Below, one piece after another: positions 49,612 through 58,004 of a stretch of 64,000 nucleotides of DNA. Source of the stretch: Brenneria roseae subsp. roseae (GTDB lineage: Bacteria > Pseudomonadota > Gammaproteobacteria > Enterobacterales > Enterobacteriaceae); NCBI RefSeq assembly GCF_003115845.1, contig NZ_KZ819023.1, forward strand, positions 394,314 to 458,313. Reading direction: 5' to 3'. The translations under genes and the position numbers were made by a program. Within the stretch, counting starts at the first letter, position 1. Each line of letters begins with the position of its first letter. Under the pieces are notes generated by a model. It worked only from the letters and a program-made list of their open reading frames with translations. It ran no database searches and was not told the DNA's origin.

Positions 49612-50376
49612 ATGACAATGCATATCATGAACAACCTGCCCTACGACAATGCAACGCCTGCCGGGCAAATTGCGCGCGGAACAATGGTCACGGCGATCTG
49701 TCAGGCGATTGCCAACTGGCTGGATGAAGGGGAGCTGGCACACAACGAGCGTTTGCCCGCCGAGCGTATTCTCAGCGCCCGTTTCGCCACCACCCGTATT
49801 ACGCTGCGCGAGGCGCTCAGCCAGCTTGAGGCTCAGGGAAAGATTTACCGCGAGGAGCGCCGCGGCTGGTTCGTCAGCCCGCCGCGGCTTAACTATAATC
49901 CGCTCAACCGCAGCCACTTTCACGCTATCGTGCGCGAACAGGGCCGCCGTCCCGACACCCGGGTGCTGGACGTGAGTGAAATTGGCGCCCCCGCGGTGGT
50001 AAGCCGCCATCTCGGACTGACGCCCGGCGAGCGCGTCTATTGTATACGTCGGGTCAGGCGTATCGACGGCAGGGCGGTGCTGTACGTGGAGCACTATCTG
50101 AACCCCTCCTTTTTCCCCGGCATTCTGGAGGAAGATCTAACGCAGTCGCTGACGGAACTGTATCTGCAACGTTATGGCATCCACTATGGCAAGGTCTGGT
50201 TTGGCATGCTGCCTACGATCTTTCCGCCATGTGCCGCGTCAGCGCTTAAAACCAGCGAAAACAGCCCCGCGTTGTTCATCACCCGCATCAACCGCGATCA
50301 GCATGACCACATCATTGATTGCGATCTGGAGTATTGGCGCTACGATACGCTGCATATCAGCGTCGAGGCCCAGTGA
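49612..50376 (+). CDS. GntR-family (HutC/UTRA) regulator, PhnF/PhnR-like
   Basis: A 254-residue regulator. N-terminal winged helix at residues about 20-85 (ERLPAERILSARFATTRITL REALSQLEAQGKIYREERRGWFV); UTRA ligand domain at about 105-245 (VSRHLGLTPGERVYCIRRVR, GRAVLYVEHYLNP). PhnF/PhnR proteins of this group control phosphonate or aminoethylphosphonate uptake. It is divergent from the ABC cassette and has a candidate operator in between. An alternative ATG at 49627 exists; no ribosome site is obvious for either. Confidence 0.85.
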   Translation: MTMHIMNNLPYDNATPAGQIARGTMVTAICQAIANWLDEGELAHNERLPAERILSARFATTRITLREALSQLEAQGKIYREERRGWFVSPPRLNYNPLNRSHFHAIVREQGRRPDTRVLDVSEIGAPAVVSRHLGLTPGERVYCIRRVRRIDGRAVLYVEHYLNPSFFPGILEEDLTQSLTELYLQRYGIHYGKVWFGMLPTIFPPCAASALKTSENSPALFITRINRDQHDHIIDCDLEYWRYDTLHISVEAQ

Positions 50377-50398
50377 ATCGCTGTAAATAACAGTGGGA

Positions 50399-50416
50399 TG
50401 CCTGCCCGGGCAGGCA
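50399..50416. terminator. Palindromic hairpin between regulator gene and nifF
   Basis: TGCCTGCCCGGGCAGGCA is a perfect 18-base palindrome between convergent genes. It could fold with a small loop; there is no T-tract. Confidence 0.4.
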
Positions 50417-50434
50417 CGTTCGGGGAGATAAAAA

Positions 50435-50962
50435 TCAGAATGCGGTCTGAAGCTGACTGACCCATTGTGTAACCCGCGCCTCCGTCAGATCCTGCTGATT
50501 ATCCTGATCCAGAACCAGACCGACGAAACTGCCGTTTTCCAGCGCGGAGGAGTCGCTAAACGTGTAACCTTCGGCTGGCCATGTGCCGATGATGTTGGCG
50601 CCGGCTTCACTGACGATGTCATAGAGCTCACCGAGCGCGTTGACAAAGGCATCGGGGTAGGCGACCTGATCGCCGAGTCCGAATAGCGCCACGGTTTTAC
50701 CGCTGAGATCGGCATTGGCCAGATCGTCCGCAAATTCGGCCCAGGACTCACTCATACACTCGGCGTCCAGACCGGGAAGCTGACCGTCGCCCAGCGTAGG
50801 GGTGCCAAGGATCAGTACATCATAAGCCAGCAGATCGTCAACGGAGGCTCGGTTGATGTTCACGGGTTCAGCGGCCTGTTCCCCCAGTTTTTGTTTGATC
50901 AGTTTTGCGATCTTACGGGTTTTGCCGGTATCAGTACCGAAGAAAATGCCGATAGTGCTCAT
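50435..50962 (-). CDS. nifF: NifF, nitrogen-fixation flavodoxin
   Basis: A 175-residue long-chain flavodoxin that reduces the Fe protein. The FMN phosphate loop is GIFFGTDTGKTRKIAK; the 60s loop is LGTPTLGDGQLPG and the 90s loop FGLGDQVAYPDAF; the C-terminus WPAEGYTFSDSSAL is typical for NifF. A GGAG site precedes the ATG. It is the last gene behind rnfABCDGEH with only 44 bp between, so it is probably made from the rnf promoter rather than from its own, unlike Klebsiella. Confidence 0.96.
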   Translation of the reverse strand: MSTIGIFFGTDTGKTRKIAKLIKQKLGEQAAEPVNINRASVDDLLAYDVLILGTPTLGDGQLPGLDAECMSESWAEFADDLANADLSGKTVALFGLGDQVAYPDAFVNALGELYDIVSEAGANIIGTWPAEGYTFSDSSALENGSFVGLVLDQDNQQDLTEARVTQWVSQLQTAF

Positions 50963-51006
50963 GGTTTATATTCTCCTTAAAAGGATTCCAGAAAAGGGCG
51001 GTTAAA

Positions 51007-51267
51007 TTACGTTTCATCGTCGTCCGCCTCCTGGGCGGCACGTTCAATCGGCAGGTAGATTTCTACCCGATCGCCTTCATGTACTTCACTGTTGGCGGGG
51101 CACAGGCGTCCAAAAACGCCCATGCGATGCACATCCGGATCGAGCCAGGGAAACAGCGCCGGCAAGGGAGAGGCCAGAAACGCCTCGCGCAAGGTGACGG
51201 GCGCGGGCAGATCCATGTCGATACAGCGGCTTTGGTAGCCGTTGGCATGCGCGATGGTGAATTTCAT
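51007..51267 (-). CDS. rnfH: RnfH family protein
   Basis: An 86-residue ubiquitin-like beta-grasp protein of the RnfH/YfjF family, found at the end of the nif-linked rnf operon of Rhodobacter and others; its role is unclear. Pattern: FTIAHANGYQSRCIDMDLPA ... VHRMGVFGRLCPANSEVHEGD RVEIYLPI. ATG 51267 with GGAGG eight bases upstream is chosen. It overlaps the rnfE stop by four bases. Confidence 0.85.
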   Translation of the reverse strand: MKFTIAHANGYQSRCIDMDLPAPVTLREAFLASPLPALFPWLDPDVHRMGVFGRLCPANSEVHEGDRVEIYLPIERAAQEADDDET

Positions 51268-52004
51268 CCGTGGCAGCCTCCGCATCCGGCGCCGCAACCC
51301 GGACTGGCGCCGCCGTCTTTCTTCAGTACGTCAGTGCCGTAGCGCCATACCCTGACGCCGCGAATGCCTGCCAGCACAAATCCCATCACGACAAAACCGC
51401 CGGGGGGCAATAGCATCAGCAGAAAACCGTCATAATCGGGCAGCAGATGCATTTCCAGAAAATGAAATTGCGGACCGAGCAGCAGATCCGCGCCGCTAAA
51501 CAGCGTTCCGCTGCCGATAATCTCGCGAATTGCCCCCATTGACGTCACCCCAAGGGTAAAGCCTAATCCCGTCGCCATGCCGTCCAGCGTGGCGGCGAAC
51601 GGCGGATTGTGGGCGGCAAAGGATTCCGCCCGGCCCAGCAGCGCGCAGTTCGCCACGATCAGCGGAATAAACAGCCCAAGAATTTTATGCAGGTCATGCA
51701 TCCAGGCGTTCATCAACAGATCGAGCACGGTCACCAGGCTGGAGATGATCAGGATATAAACCGGAATACGGATCTGATGCGGCGTCAGATGCCGGAGCAG
51801 CGACACCAGCAGATTGGCCCCCACCAATACCGCGGTGGTTATGATGCCCATCCCGAAACCGTTGGTGGCGGTGGTGGTCACGGCCATCAACGGGCACAGA
51901 CCGAGGAGCTGTACGTAGGTGATGTTATTGGTCCAGATGCCGCTGACGAGAATGTCGCGGTAGGCCGGACGTTCCGCCGGCGGTGTTGCCGTTATTTCAC
52001 TCAT
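51264..52004 (-). CDS. rnfE: RnfE, Rnf electron-transport complex subunit
   Basis: A 246-residue inner-membrane protein with six helices, homologous to NqrD and RsxE and paired with RnfA. Motifs GIWTNNITYVQLLGLCPLMAV and PLIVANCALLGRAESFA carry the conserved membrane Cys residues that bind the intramembrane Fe-S cluster. The C-terminus is Cys/Gly-rich (SPGCGAGCGGCHG), which is unusual and might bind metal. Confidence 0.92.
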   Translation of the reverse strand: MSEITATPPAERPAYRDILVSGIWTNNITYVQLLGLCPLMAVTTTATNGFGMGIITTAVLVGANLLVSLLRHLTPHQIRIPVYILIISSLVTVLDLLMNAWMHDLHKILGLFIPLIVANCALLGRAESFAAHNPPFAATLDGMATGLGFTLGVTSMGAIREIIGSGTLFSGADLLLGPQFHFLEMHLLPDYDGFLLMLLPPGGFVVMGFVLAGIRGVRVWRYGTDVLKKDGGASPGCGAGCGGCHG

Positions 52005-52647
52005 GGGATTTTTCCTCGCTCAAGCCAAGCAATTCAGCACGATGGCGCTGGAACAGTTGCAGCGTCTGGTGTACGCCCTTCACCACGGCGCGCGGGGTAA
52101 TGGTGGCGCCAGTGAACGCATCGAAATCGCCGCCGTCTTTTTTGACGTGCCACTGTTTTTCAGTGGTGTTTTGCAGCGATTTGCCATTAAACCCCAGGAT
52201 CCAGTTACCGTGGCTCAATTCGATTTTGTCGCCCAACCCTGGCGTTTCCGTGTGGGAGATCACTCGCACGCCAGTCAGTTCACCGTTGGCATCGATCCCG
52301 ATCAGCAGACTGATGATGCCGCTGTAGCCTTTCTCGCCGCCGAACATCACGACGCCGCTGGGATTGCCTTGCCGGGTGGCCCGGTAAACGCGCACCGGCG
52401 CGCCGTCCAGCGTCAATGTGACTTCGCTGCCGCTGAGTGGGTTGTCATGCAGCGCGTTGGGGAAGACCGCCGCGAGCTGGCGCTGGGTATCCTCCTGATG
52501 GCGCAGTTCAATCTCGGTATAGGTCGCCCACCAGGCCCCGGCAATCATCAGGCTGATTAGCAGGGTAAAGGTCCCGAGCAACAGACTCAGATTGATGGGA
52601 TGGCTGCGCGGCGGCCAGCGCAGCCCGGAGTCTAAAGCGGAGGCCAT
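51997..52647 (-). CDS. rnfG: RnfG, FMN-bearing Rnf subunit
   Basis: A 216-residue protein with one N-terminal transmembrane helix (LSLLLGTFTLLISLMIAGAWW) and a periplasmic FMN domain. The covalent FMN site is the Thr in FDAFTGATITPRAVV, matching the family S/T-GAT motif. It overlaps rnfE by eight bases and is separated from rnfD by two. Confidence 0.92.
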   Translation of the reverse strand: MASALDSGLRWPPRSHPINLSLLLGTFTLLISLMIAGAWWATYTEIELRHQEDTQRQLAAVFPNALHDNPLSGSEVTLTLDGAPVRVYRATRQGNPSGVVMFGGEKGYSGIISLLIGIDANGELTGVRVISHTETPGLGDKIELSHGNWILGFNGKSLQNTTEKQWHVKKDGGDFDAFTGATITPRAVVKGVHQTLQLFQRHRAELLGLSEEKSHE

Positions 52648-52649
52648 GG

Positions 52650-53621
52650 TTATTTCTCCTTCTGTGTCCGATAGCCATAGGCCCGTGGACGGGTCCAGCT
52701 ATCAATCAGCGGGGTAATGGCGTTCACCAGCAGGATGGCAAAGGCGACGCCTTCGGGATAATTGCCAAAGCTGCGAATGGCCCAGACCAGAAAGCCTGCC
52801 AGCGCGCCGTAATACAGGCGGCCAAGTGGACTACCGGGGCCAGTGACCGGATCGGTGATGATAAAGACGGCGCCCAGCATCAACCCGCCAGTGGTGAGCT
52901 GCGCCAGCGGCGGCAAAATAGATTGCGGGGCGATAAACCACTGGATCAGCCCCGGCAGCAGACAGCCGATCAGCATGGCGACAGGGGCATGCCAGCTGAA
53001 CACCCGCTGTTGCAATAACCACAGGCCGCTCAGTGCCAACAAGAGGGTGGAGGTTTCGCCGAAGCTGCCGTTATGGGTGCCTATCAGGGCGTTTTCCCAT
53101 GAGAACGCGGCCGATGTGTGTTCACGGAACGCACCGAGCAAGGTGGCGCTGGTGGTGCCGTCGGTATGCAGGGAATAGACCGCGCCGTTCCAGAACTCGG
53201 TAGGCACGACCCAGTGCGTCATTTGTACCGGAAAGGCAATCAGCACCACGACGCGCGCCAGCATGGCCGGATTGAACAGGTTTTGCCCCAGCCCGCCATA
53301 AATATGCTTACCCAGCAGGATGGCGATTGCAGAGCCGAACGCGCCCAGCCACAGCGGTGCATGAGGGGGCAGGCTGAGGGTAAACAGCAGGGCGGTGAGC
53401 AGCGCGCTGCCGTCAAATACATGGCCGAGCGACGCCGGGTTGGCCCGCAGACACGCTGCTTCACACAGCAATGCCGCGACAATGCTGGTGAACATCAGCA
53501 TCAACGCGGGCGCGCCAAACTGGATAATTCCCAGCAAAACCACCGGCATCAACGCCAGATTGACTTTATGCATCAGATTCTGGGTACTGAGTCCCTGATG
53601 AACATGAGGTGACGTCAACAT
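52650..53621 (-). CDS. rnfD: RnfD, membrane FMN subunit of the Rnf complex
   Basis: A 323-residue multi-helix protein homologous to NqrB. The covalent FMN Thr lies in FIITDPVTGPGSPLGRL. Residues GGLGQNLFNPAMLARVVVLIAFP are a well-conserved Rnf/Nqr segment. It overlaps rnfC by seven bases. Confidence 0.92.
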   Translation of the reverse strand: MLTSPHVHQGLSTQNLMHKVNLALMPVVLLGIIQFGAPALMLMFTSIVAALLCEAACLRANPASLGHVFDGSALLTALLFTLSLPPHAPLWLGAFGSAIAILLGKHIYGGLGQNLFNPAMLARVVVLIAFPVQMTHWVVPTEFWNGAVYSLHTDGTTSATLLGAFREHTSAAFSWENALIGTHNGSFGETSTLLLALSGLWLLQQRVFSWHAPVAMLIGCLLPGLIQWFIAPQSILPPLAQLTTGGLMLGAVFIITDPVTGPGSPLGRLYYGALAGFLVWAIRSFGNYPEGVAFAILLVNAITPLIDSWTRPRAYGYRTQKEK

Positions 53622-55063
53622 GCGGAGCCCTCCATCGGCGCATCGGGTGTCGCGCTGCGGCGCCGGGACGGTCTGGCCGCTTTCGCCGCTGCTTTTTCGG
53701 CGGCTTCGCGGGCAAGGCGTTCCTGCCGCCGCAGGCTGTTGGCGCTGGCGCGCTGGAGTTTATTCTCCCGGCGCTGTTCCAGCCGTAATTGTTGTTGTCC
53801 CCAGTCGAAAAACTGGGTCAGCGGCAGGACAGCAGGGCAAACCCACGAGCAGGAGCCGCAAAGTAAACAGCTGTTCAGCCCCAGATCGCGGGCGTTATTC
53901 AGTTCGTCGATCTTCAGTTCGGCCAGCATCGCCAGCGGCGGCAACCCCATCGGACAGGCATCCACACAGCGACCGCAGCGTAAACAGGCGCTGCTGTGCG
54001 GCTGGGGAATTTCATCTTCGGTCAGCAACAGCAAACCGCTGGTGCCTTTGGTGATGGGGGCATTGAGGTCGGTTGTCGCCCGCCCCATCATCGGTCCTCC
54101 CAGGATCATCCGGGCCGGCGTGCTTTTCAGCCCGCCGCAGGCGGCAATAATGGTGTTGATCGGCGTGCCGATCGGCACCAGCAGGTTGCCGGGTTCTTCA
54201 ATCGCCCGGCCGCTGACGGTAATGACCCGATGGGTCAACGGCTGACGGAAGCGGATAGCATGGAAGATGGCGATACAGGTGCCGACGTTCTGAACCAGTA
54301 CGCCCATTTCCGGCGAGCGTTTGTTATGGGGGATCTGCTGCCCGGTTACCGCTTCTATCAGCTGCTTGGCGGAACCCATGGGATAGAGGGACGGCAGCGC
54401 AACCACATCGATATCGGGTTCATCCTGACACAGGCGATCGAGGCGCAGAATGGCCTCGCGTTTGTTATCTTCAATGCCGATATAGACCCGGCGGGCCCTG
54501 GTCAACTGCTGGAGATAGCGGATCCCGCCAAGCAAAAATTCTGCCTGCTCCTGCATCATGCGTTCGTCGGCGGTGATATAAGGTTCACATTCGCCGCCGT
54601 TGATGATCAGGTATTTGATTTCGTGACGCATCGCCAGCCGGATTTTATCCGCCGCCGGAAACATGGCTCCGCCCATACCGACAATACCGGCCTGCGCGAT
54701 GAGCGAGAGCATTCTATCGGCGCTGCTGTCTTCCGTGGTTGCCAGCCGGCTGACGTTTGAGGTGGCCGGCAGCGTTCGCAGTTGGATATATCCGGTATCC
54801 CCGGTCACGATTTCCGTCACCAGCGCCTCTGCCGGACTGTGCACCGGTGCGGACATTCGGCCAAACGGCTGGGCCAGACACTGACCTGACGTGACGGTGT
54901 CACCAATATTTACCACCGGAATAGCGGGCGCGCCGGTGTGCTGGCGCAGCGGCAGCATCAGTTTCTCCGGCATGGGAAGCGGGCGAATAGCCCGTTCGCG
55001 GGTTAAGGATTTATGGCTATAAGGACGGATGCCGCCGTGGGGCGTCGTGAGGGCTTTAAGCAT
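53615..55063 (-). CDS. rnfC: RnfC, NADH/ferredoxin-side subunit of the Rnf complex
   Basis: A 482-residue cytoplasmic subunit with a Complex-I-like NADH/FMN fold (GGAMFPAADKIRLAM, NGGECEPYITADERMMQEQ) and two ferredoxin motifs: CLRCGRCVDACPMGLPP and CLLCGSCSWVCPAVLPL. The tail (about residues 425-482) is Arg/Ala-rich and coiled-coil-like. ATG 55063 with AGGAG seven bases upstream is preferred over a start at 55105 inside rnfB. Confidence 0.92.
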   Translation of the reverse strand: MLKALTTPHGGIRPYSHKSLTRERAIRPLPMPEKLMLPLRQHTGAPAIPVVNIGDTVTSGQCLAQPFGRMSAPVHSPAEALVTEIVTGDTGYIQLRTLPATSNVSRLATTEDSSADRMLSLIAQAGIVGMGGAMFPAADKIRLAMRHEIKYLIINGGECEPYITADERMMQEQAEFLLGGIRYLQQLTRARRVYIGIEDNKREAILRLDRLCQDEPDIDVVALPSLYPMGSAKQLIEAVTGQQIPHNKRSPEMGVLVQNVGTCIAIFHAIRFRQPLTHRVITVSGRAIEEPGNLLVPIGTPINTIIAACGGLKSTPARMILGGPMMGRATTDLNAPITKGTSGLLLLTEDEIPQPHSSACLRCGRCVDACPMGLPPLAMLAELKIDELNNARDLGLNSCLLCGSCSWVCPAVLPLTQFFDWGQQQLRLEQRRENKLQRASANSLRRQERLAREAAEKAAAKAARPSRRRSATPDAPMEGSAC

Positions 55064-55598
55064 AGCTGGGCTCCTGTCGCGGCGCGAAACCGGGTTTGGC
55101 GACAATGGGGGTAAGATGCGGATCGGCGTAAAGGTGAATGCCGTTTTGCGGACAAATGTCTATGCAGGTGCCGCAACCGGTACAGTCTTCACTGAGTACG
55201 CCATGTACTTGACGCGTGGCGCCAATAATCGCATCGAAGGCGCACTGTTTTGCGCAACGGCCGCAGCCGTCACAGTCCTGGGGGGTGATCATCGCCACCA
55301 TCGGCCCTTTAACGCCGTCCTCATCCAGACTGACGCCCATCAGGGCGGCAATGCGCTGCGCGACAACGTTGCCGCCGGGCGAGCAGATGGTAACGGCCGC
55401 TTCGCCGCTGGCCATGGCGACCGCGGCCTGACGACAGCCGGGATAGCCGCACTGACCACACTGGCCGCTTGGTAGTAACGCCACAATGCTATCAACCATC
55501 GGGTCACTTTCTATTTTCAGGTAGATTGCGGCATAACCCAGCAATGCGCCGATCATCGCGGAGATGAGCGGAATAGCGAGTAAAGTCAGTAGCAACAT
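55056..55598 (-). CDS. rnfB: RnfB, Fe-S subunit of the Rnf complex
   Basis: A 180-residue subunit: one N-terminal membrane helix (LLTLLAIPLISAMIGALLGY), a CxxC...C Fe-S domain (SGQCGQCGYPGCRQAAVAMA), and two 4Fe-4S ferredoxin motifs (CDGCGRCAKQCAFDAIIG, CTGCGTCIDICPQNGIHL). RnfB is the likely contact with the soluble electron carrier. ATG 55598 follows AAGGAGACGG. Confidence 0.93.
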   Translation of the reverse strand: MLLLTLLAIPLISAMIGALLGYAAIYLKIESDPMVDSIVALLPSGQCGQCGYPGCRQAAVAMASGEAAVTICSPGGNVVAQRIAALMGVSLDEDGVKGPMVAMITPQDCDGCGRCAKQCAFDAIIGATRQVHGVLSEDCTGCGTCIDICPQNGIHLYADPHLTPIVAKPGFAPRQEPSYA

Positions 55599-55608
55599 CT
55601 CCGTCTCC

Positions 55609-56187
55609 TTATGATGACAATCCGGCAAAGCCGGTAAAGGCCAGCGCCAGAATACTGGCGGTAATAAAATTGAGCGGCGTGCCTTTGAACAACAGCGGTG
55701 GGAGGGCGCTGGCCTGGCGTTCTCTCAGCCCGGCAAAAATAATCATGACCAGCGAATAGCCCAGCGAAGCGCTGAAACCAAAGAGTACGCTGTGCGTAAA
55801 GCTCGGTTGATCCTGAAGAACCAGCAGCGCCACACCGAGCACGGCGCAGTTGGTGGTAATCAGCGGAAGAAAAATGCCCAGTGAGCGGTAGAGGGTCGGG
55901 CTGTGTTTTGCAATCACCATCTCAATCAACTGTACCAGCGACGCAATGACCAGAATGACGGACAGCAAACGCAGGTAAACCAGATCGAGCGGAGCCAGGA
56001 TCCAGAATTCAATCACCCAGCCTAATGCGGAACCCAGCGTGATGACCACCGTGGTCGCAATGGATATCCCCACCGCAGCCTTGACCTGATTCGTTACGCC
56101 CATAAAGGAACAGAGTCCCAAAAAGCGCGCCAGTACGACATTGTTGACCAGAATATTGGCCAGCATGATTAACAGTATCTCTTTCAT
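55609..56187 (-). CDS. rnfA: RnfA, membrane subunit of the Rnf complex
   Basis: A 192-residue protein with six helices (LLIMLANILVNNVVLARFLGLC, PLITTNCAVLGVALLVL), homologous to NqrE/RsxA and paired with RnfE. The two conserved Cys residues sit in half-membrane helices and hold an Fe-S cluster. ATG 56187 is the canonical start; the longer frame reaching 56352 reads through the promoter and is rejected. First gene of the rnf-nifF operon. Confidence 0.94.
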   Translation of the reverse strand: MKEILLIMLANILVNNVVLARFLGLCSFMGVTNQVKAAVGISIATTVVITLGSALGWVIEFWILAPLDLVYLRLLSVILVIASLVQLIEMVIAKHSPTLYRSLGIFLPLITTNCAVLGVALLVLQDQPSFTHSVLFGFSASLGYSLVMIIFAGLRERQASALPPLLFKGTPLNFITASILALAFTGFAGLSS

Positions 56188-56222
56188 TGATCCCCCACAG
56201 GTCGAGATTCCCAGAGGGGTAT

Positions 56223-56238
56223 TGCGAAAGGCGTGCCA
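56223..56238 (-). promoter_or_regulatory. Sigma-54 promoter of rnfABCDGEH-nifF
   Basis: On the minus strand TGGCACGCCTTTCGCA matches the -24/-12 consensus at 15 of 16 positions counted against TGGCAC-N5-TTGCA. It lies 35 bp upstream of the rnfA start. Confidence 0.88.
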
Positions 56239-56404
56239 GCTTGTTCTGGTCAATAAATGGGCAATCAAGGTGCAAGAAGCTGCGCCAAAAGTGAGCAACG
56301 CGGGGGCGTGTAATAGCGTGATACCGATCACAGGCAACGAGAAAAAGGGCAATAGCGGTAAAAACCCATACCATGATCAATGTTTTTGCGATTTCTTTGC
56401 AGAA

Positions 56405-56420
56405 GGGAATAAATCTTGCA
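56405..56420 (+). promoter_or_regulatory. Sigma-54-type promoter of nifLA
   Basis: GGGAATAAATCTTGCA has GG-N10-GC with a perfect TTGCA at -12; the -24 half is weaker than in the other nif promoters, as expected for an NtrC-activated nifL promoter. It lies 100 bp before the preferred nifL start. I could not find clear NtrC sites. Confidence 0.65.
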
Positions 56421-56474
56421 CTTTCCATAGGGGTATTTCATGTCGTTCGATGTCTGTTCCGCAATCTGACAATT

Positions 56475-56490
56475 TGTCATGAAGCCGACA
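56475..56490. promoter_or_regulatory. Candidate NifA site in the rnfA/nifL divergent region
   Basis: TGT-CATGAAGCCG-ACA fits TGT-N10-ACA. It is 236 bp upstream of the rnfA promoter and lies downstream of the nifL promoter, in the nifL leader. One short motif match in about 300 bp; moderate support only. Confidence 0.4.
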
Positions 56491-56520
56491 GAACGCGTTA
56501 TGCAAACCGGAGGGGCCGGG

Positions 56521-58002
56521 ATGAGTTCATCGTTAGTCTTGGATGATGTGCACCTGATTACATCATCGCTGGGAGGAAAGGGGCTGCACGCGGCGCTCTT
56601 TCATACGGCCGTTGAACAGTCTTCAGTGGCGATTTCTATTACCGATCCCCGGGCAAATATTGTGTATGCCAACCCCGCTTTTTGTGAACTGAGCGGCTAC
56701 TCGCTGCATACATTAATGGGCGCCAATCATAATCTGCTCTCCAGCCATCAGACGCCCGTTTCAGTATATCAGTCTCTGTGGGAGACGATTTCAGGGGGCC
56801 ATTCGTGGAGCGGTCAGATTATCAACCAGCGCAAGGATATGTCGCTGTATCTGGCCGAAATCACGATTTCCCCTATCTTCAATGCGCAGGGGGAAATTGA
56901 GCATTATCTGGGGATGCATAAAGACATCAGTGAACGTTACGCGCTGGCGCAGCGGGTTCGTAATCAGATGACGCTGATTTCCGCCGTCCTGAATAACATT
57001 CCGGCGGCCGTTGTCGTGGTGGAAGGGCCGCAAAGCATCGTGATGGACAATCTGGCGTATAAAACGCTCAGCGCCGATTGTGACGGACAGGAGCCGCTGG
57101 TGTTGCTGGATTGCCTGAATCGTACCGAGCCTTCGGCCATGACGCCGCTGGTTATTCGCGGCGTCCAGCGGTGGTTCTCGGTGAGCTGCTGGCCGCTGCA
57201 CGCCGTCAATGAAGAAGCCAGTCTCTACTTTACCGATAGCGCGCCGCCGCGCCAGTTGGTGGTGATTGTCGATTGCACCGAACAGCAGCGACAAATGACG
57301 CAGGAGCGGCGGTCCCAGCTTGAGCGTCAGATTAGCGTCAACAAAATGATGGCGGCGATCCGTGAAACGCTGGATGCCGCGTTAATTCAGCTCAGCTGTC
57401 CGTTAAACATGCTGTCCGCCGCGTTGCGGCTGAATCCCGACGTCGATAATGTCGCGTTGCGCACGGCCTGGAACGAAGGGAAAGACGCTATCTCGCGTCT
57501 GACCGCCTGTCGTCCGACCTTGCATCAGGAATCGCAGGACAGCATTTCGCTCACCGCCATGATGACGGATCTGGCCGATATTTACCGGTATCGAATGGGG
57601 CGGACCGGCAAGCTGGAATGGTCTTGTTCCGCGCCCGATTTAACCCTGCGCAGCCAGCGAACGCTGATTCTGACCGCCCTGAGTCTGTGGCTCGATCGCT
57701 GTCTGGCGTTAACGGGAAAAATACACGATGACGTGACGATCGCGATCCAGGTCAGGCAGCAATGCCAGCGATTGTACTTTAGCGTCACGGATAATCTCCC
57801 GCCTTTTGTGCAGGAAGCGGCTCGCCCGATGATGGAAATATTGGCAACCGGACAATGCATGGAGCTACGCCTGATACAGATGATCATGTCGCAACTGCGG
57901 GGGGCGGTCACCACCGAACAAACGGTATCCGGCAGCACATTGATGACGCTCATATTGCCGATTGATGGTTTATACCTCACCGCCGAAGCCCTGGGAGGAT
58001 AA
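56521..58002 (+). CDS. nifL: NifL, redox- and nitrogen-sensing anti-activator
   Basis: A 493-residue regulator that inhibits NifA in the presence of oxygen or fixed nitrogen. The first PAS domain (about residues 25-135; VAISITDPRANIVYANPAFC) binds FAD; a second PAS-like domain follows (LNNIPAAVVVVEGPQSIVMDN). The C-terminal part resembles a histidine kinase ATPase without a clear phospho-His box. I chose ATG 56521 (GGAGG seven bases upstream), giving a length close to the 495 residues of Klebsiella NifL; ATG 56479 and 56500 are alternatives. Two bases separate it from nifA. Confidence 0.94.
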   Translation: MSSSLVLDDVHLITSSLGGKGLHAALFHTAVEQSSVAISITDPRANIVYANPAFCELSGYSLHTLMGANHNLLSSHQTPVSVYQSLWETISGGHSWSGQIINQRKDMSLYLAEITISPIFNAQGEIEHYLGMHKDISERYALAQRVRNQMTLISAVLNNIPAAVVVVEGPQSIVMDNLAYKTLSADCDGQEPLVLLDCLNRTEPSAMTPLVIRGVQRWFSVSCWPLHAVNEEASLYFTDSAPPRQLVVIVDCTEQQRQMTQERRSQLERQISVNKMMAAIRETLDAALIQLSCPLNMLSAALRLNPDVDNVALRTAWNEGKDAISRLTACRPTLHQESQDSISLTAMMTDLADIYRYRMGRTGKLEWSCSAPDLTLRSQRTLILTALSLWLDRCLALTGKIHDDVTIAIQVRQQCQRLYFSVTDNLPPFVQEAARPMMEILATGQCMELRLIQMIMSQLRGAVTTEQTVSGSTLMTLILPIDGLYLTAEALGG

Positions 58003-58004
58003 AA

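Noticed and set aside
53118..54760. Long plus-strand frames opposite rnfC and rnfD
   Set aside because: Antisense shadows of conserved Rnf genes.
56270..56286. Second TGG...TTGCA-like element on the minus strand upstream of rnfA
   Set aside because: Spacing between GG and GC is one base too long for sigma-54, and a far better promoter lies downstream.
55609..56352. Longer RnfA start at 56352
   Set aside because: It would read through the sigma-54 promoter at 56223-56238; ATG 56187 gives the family length.
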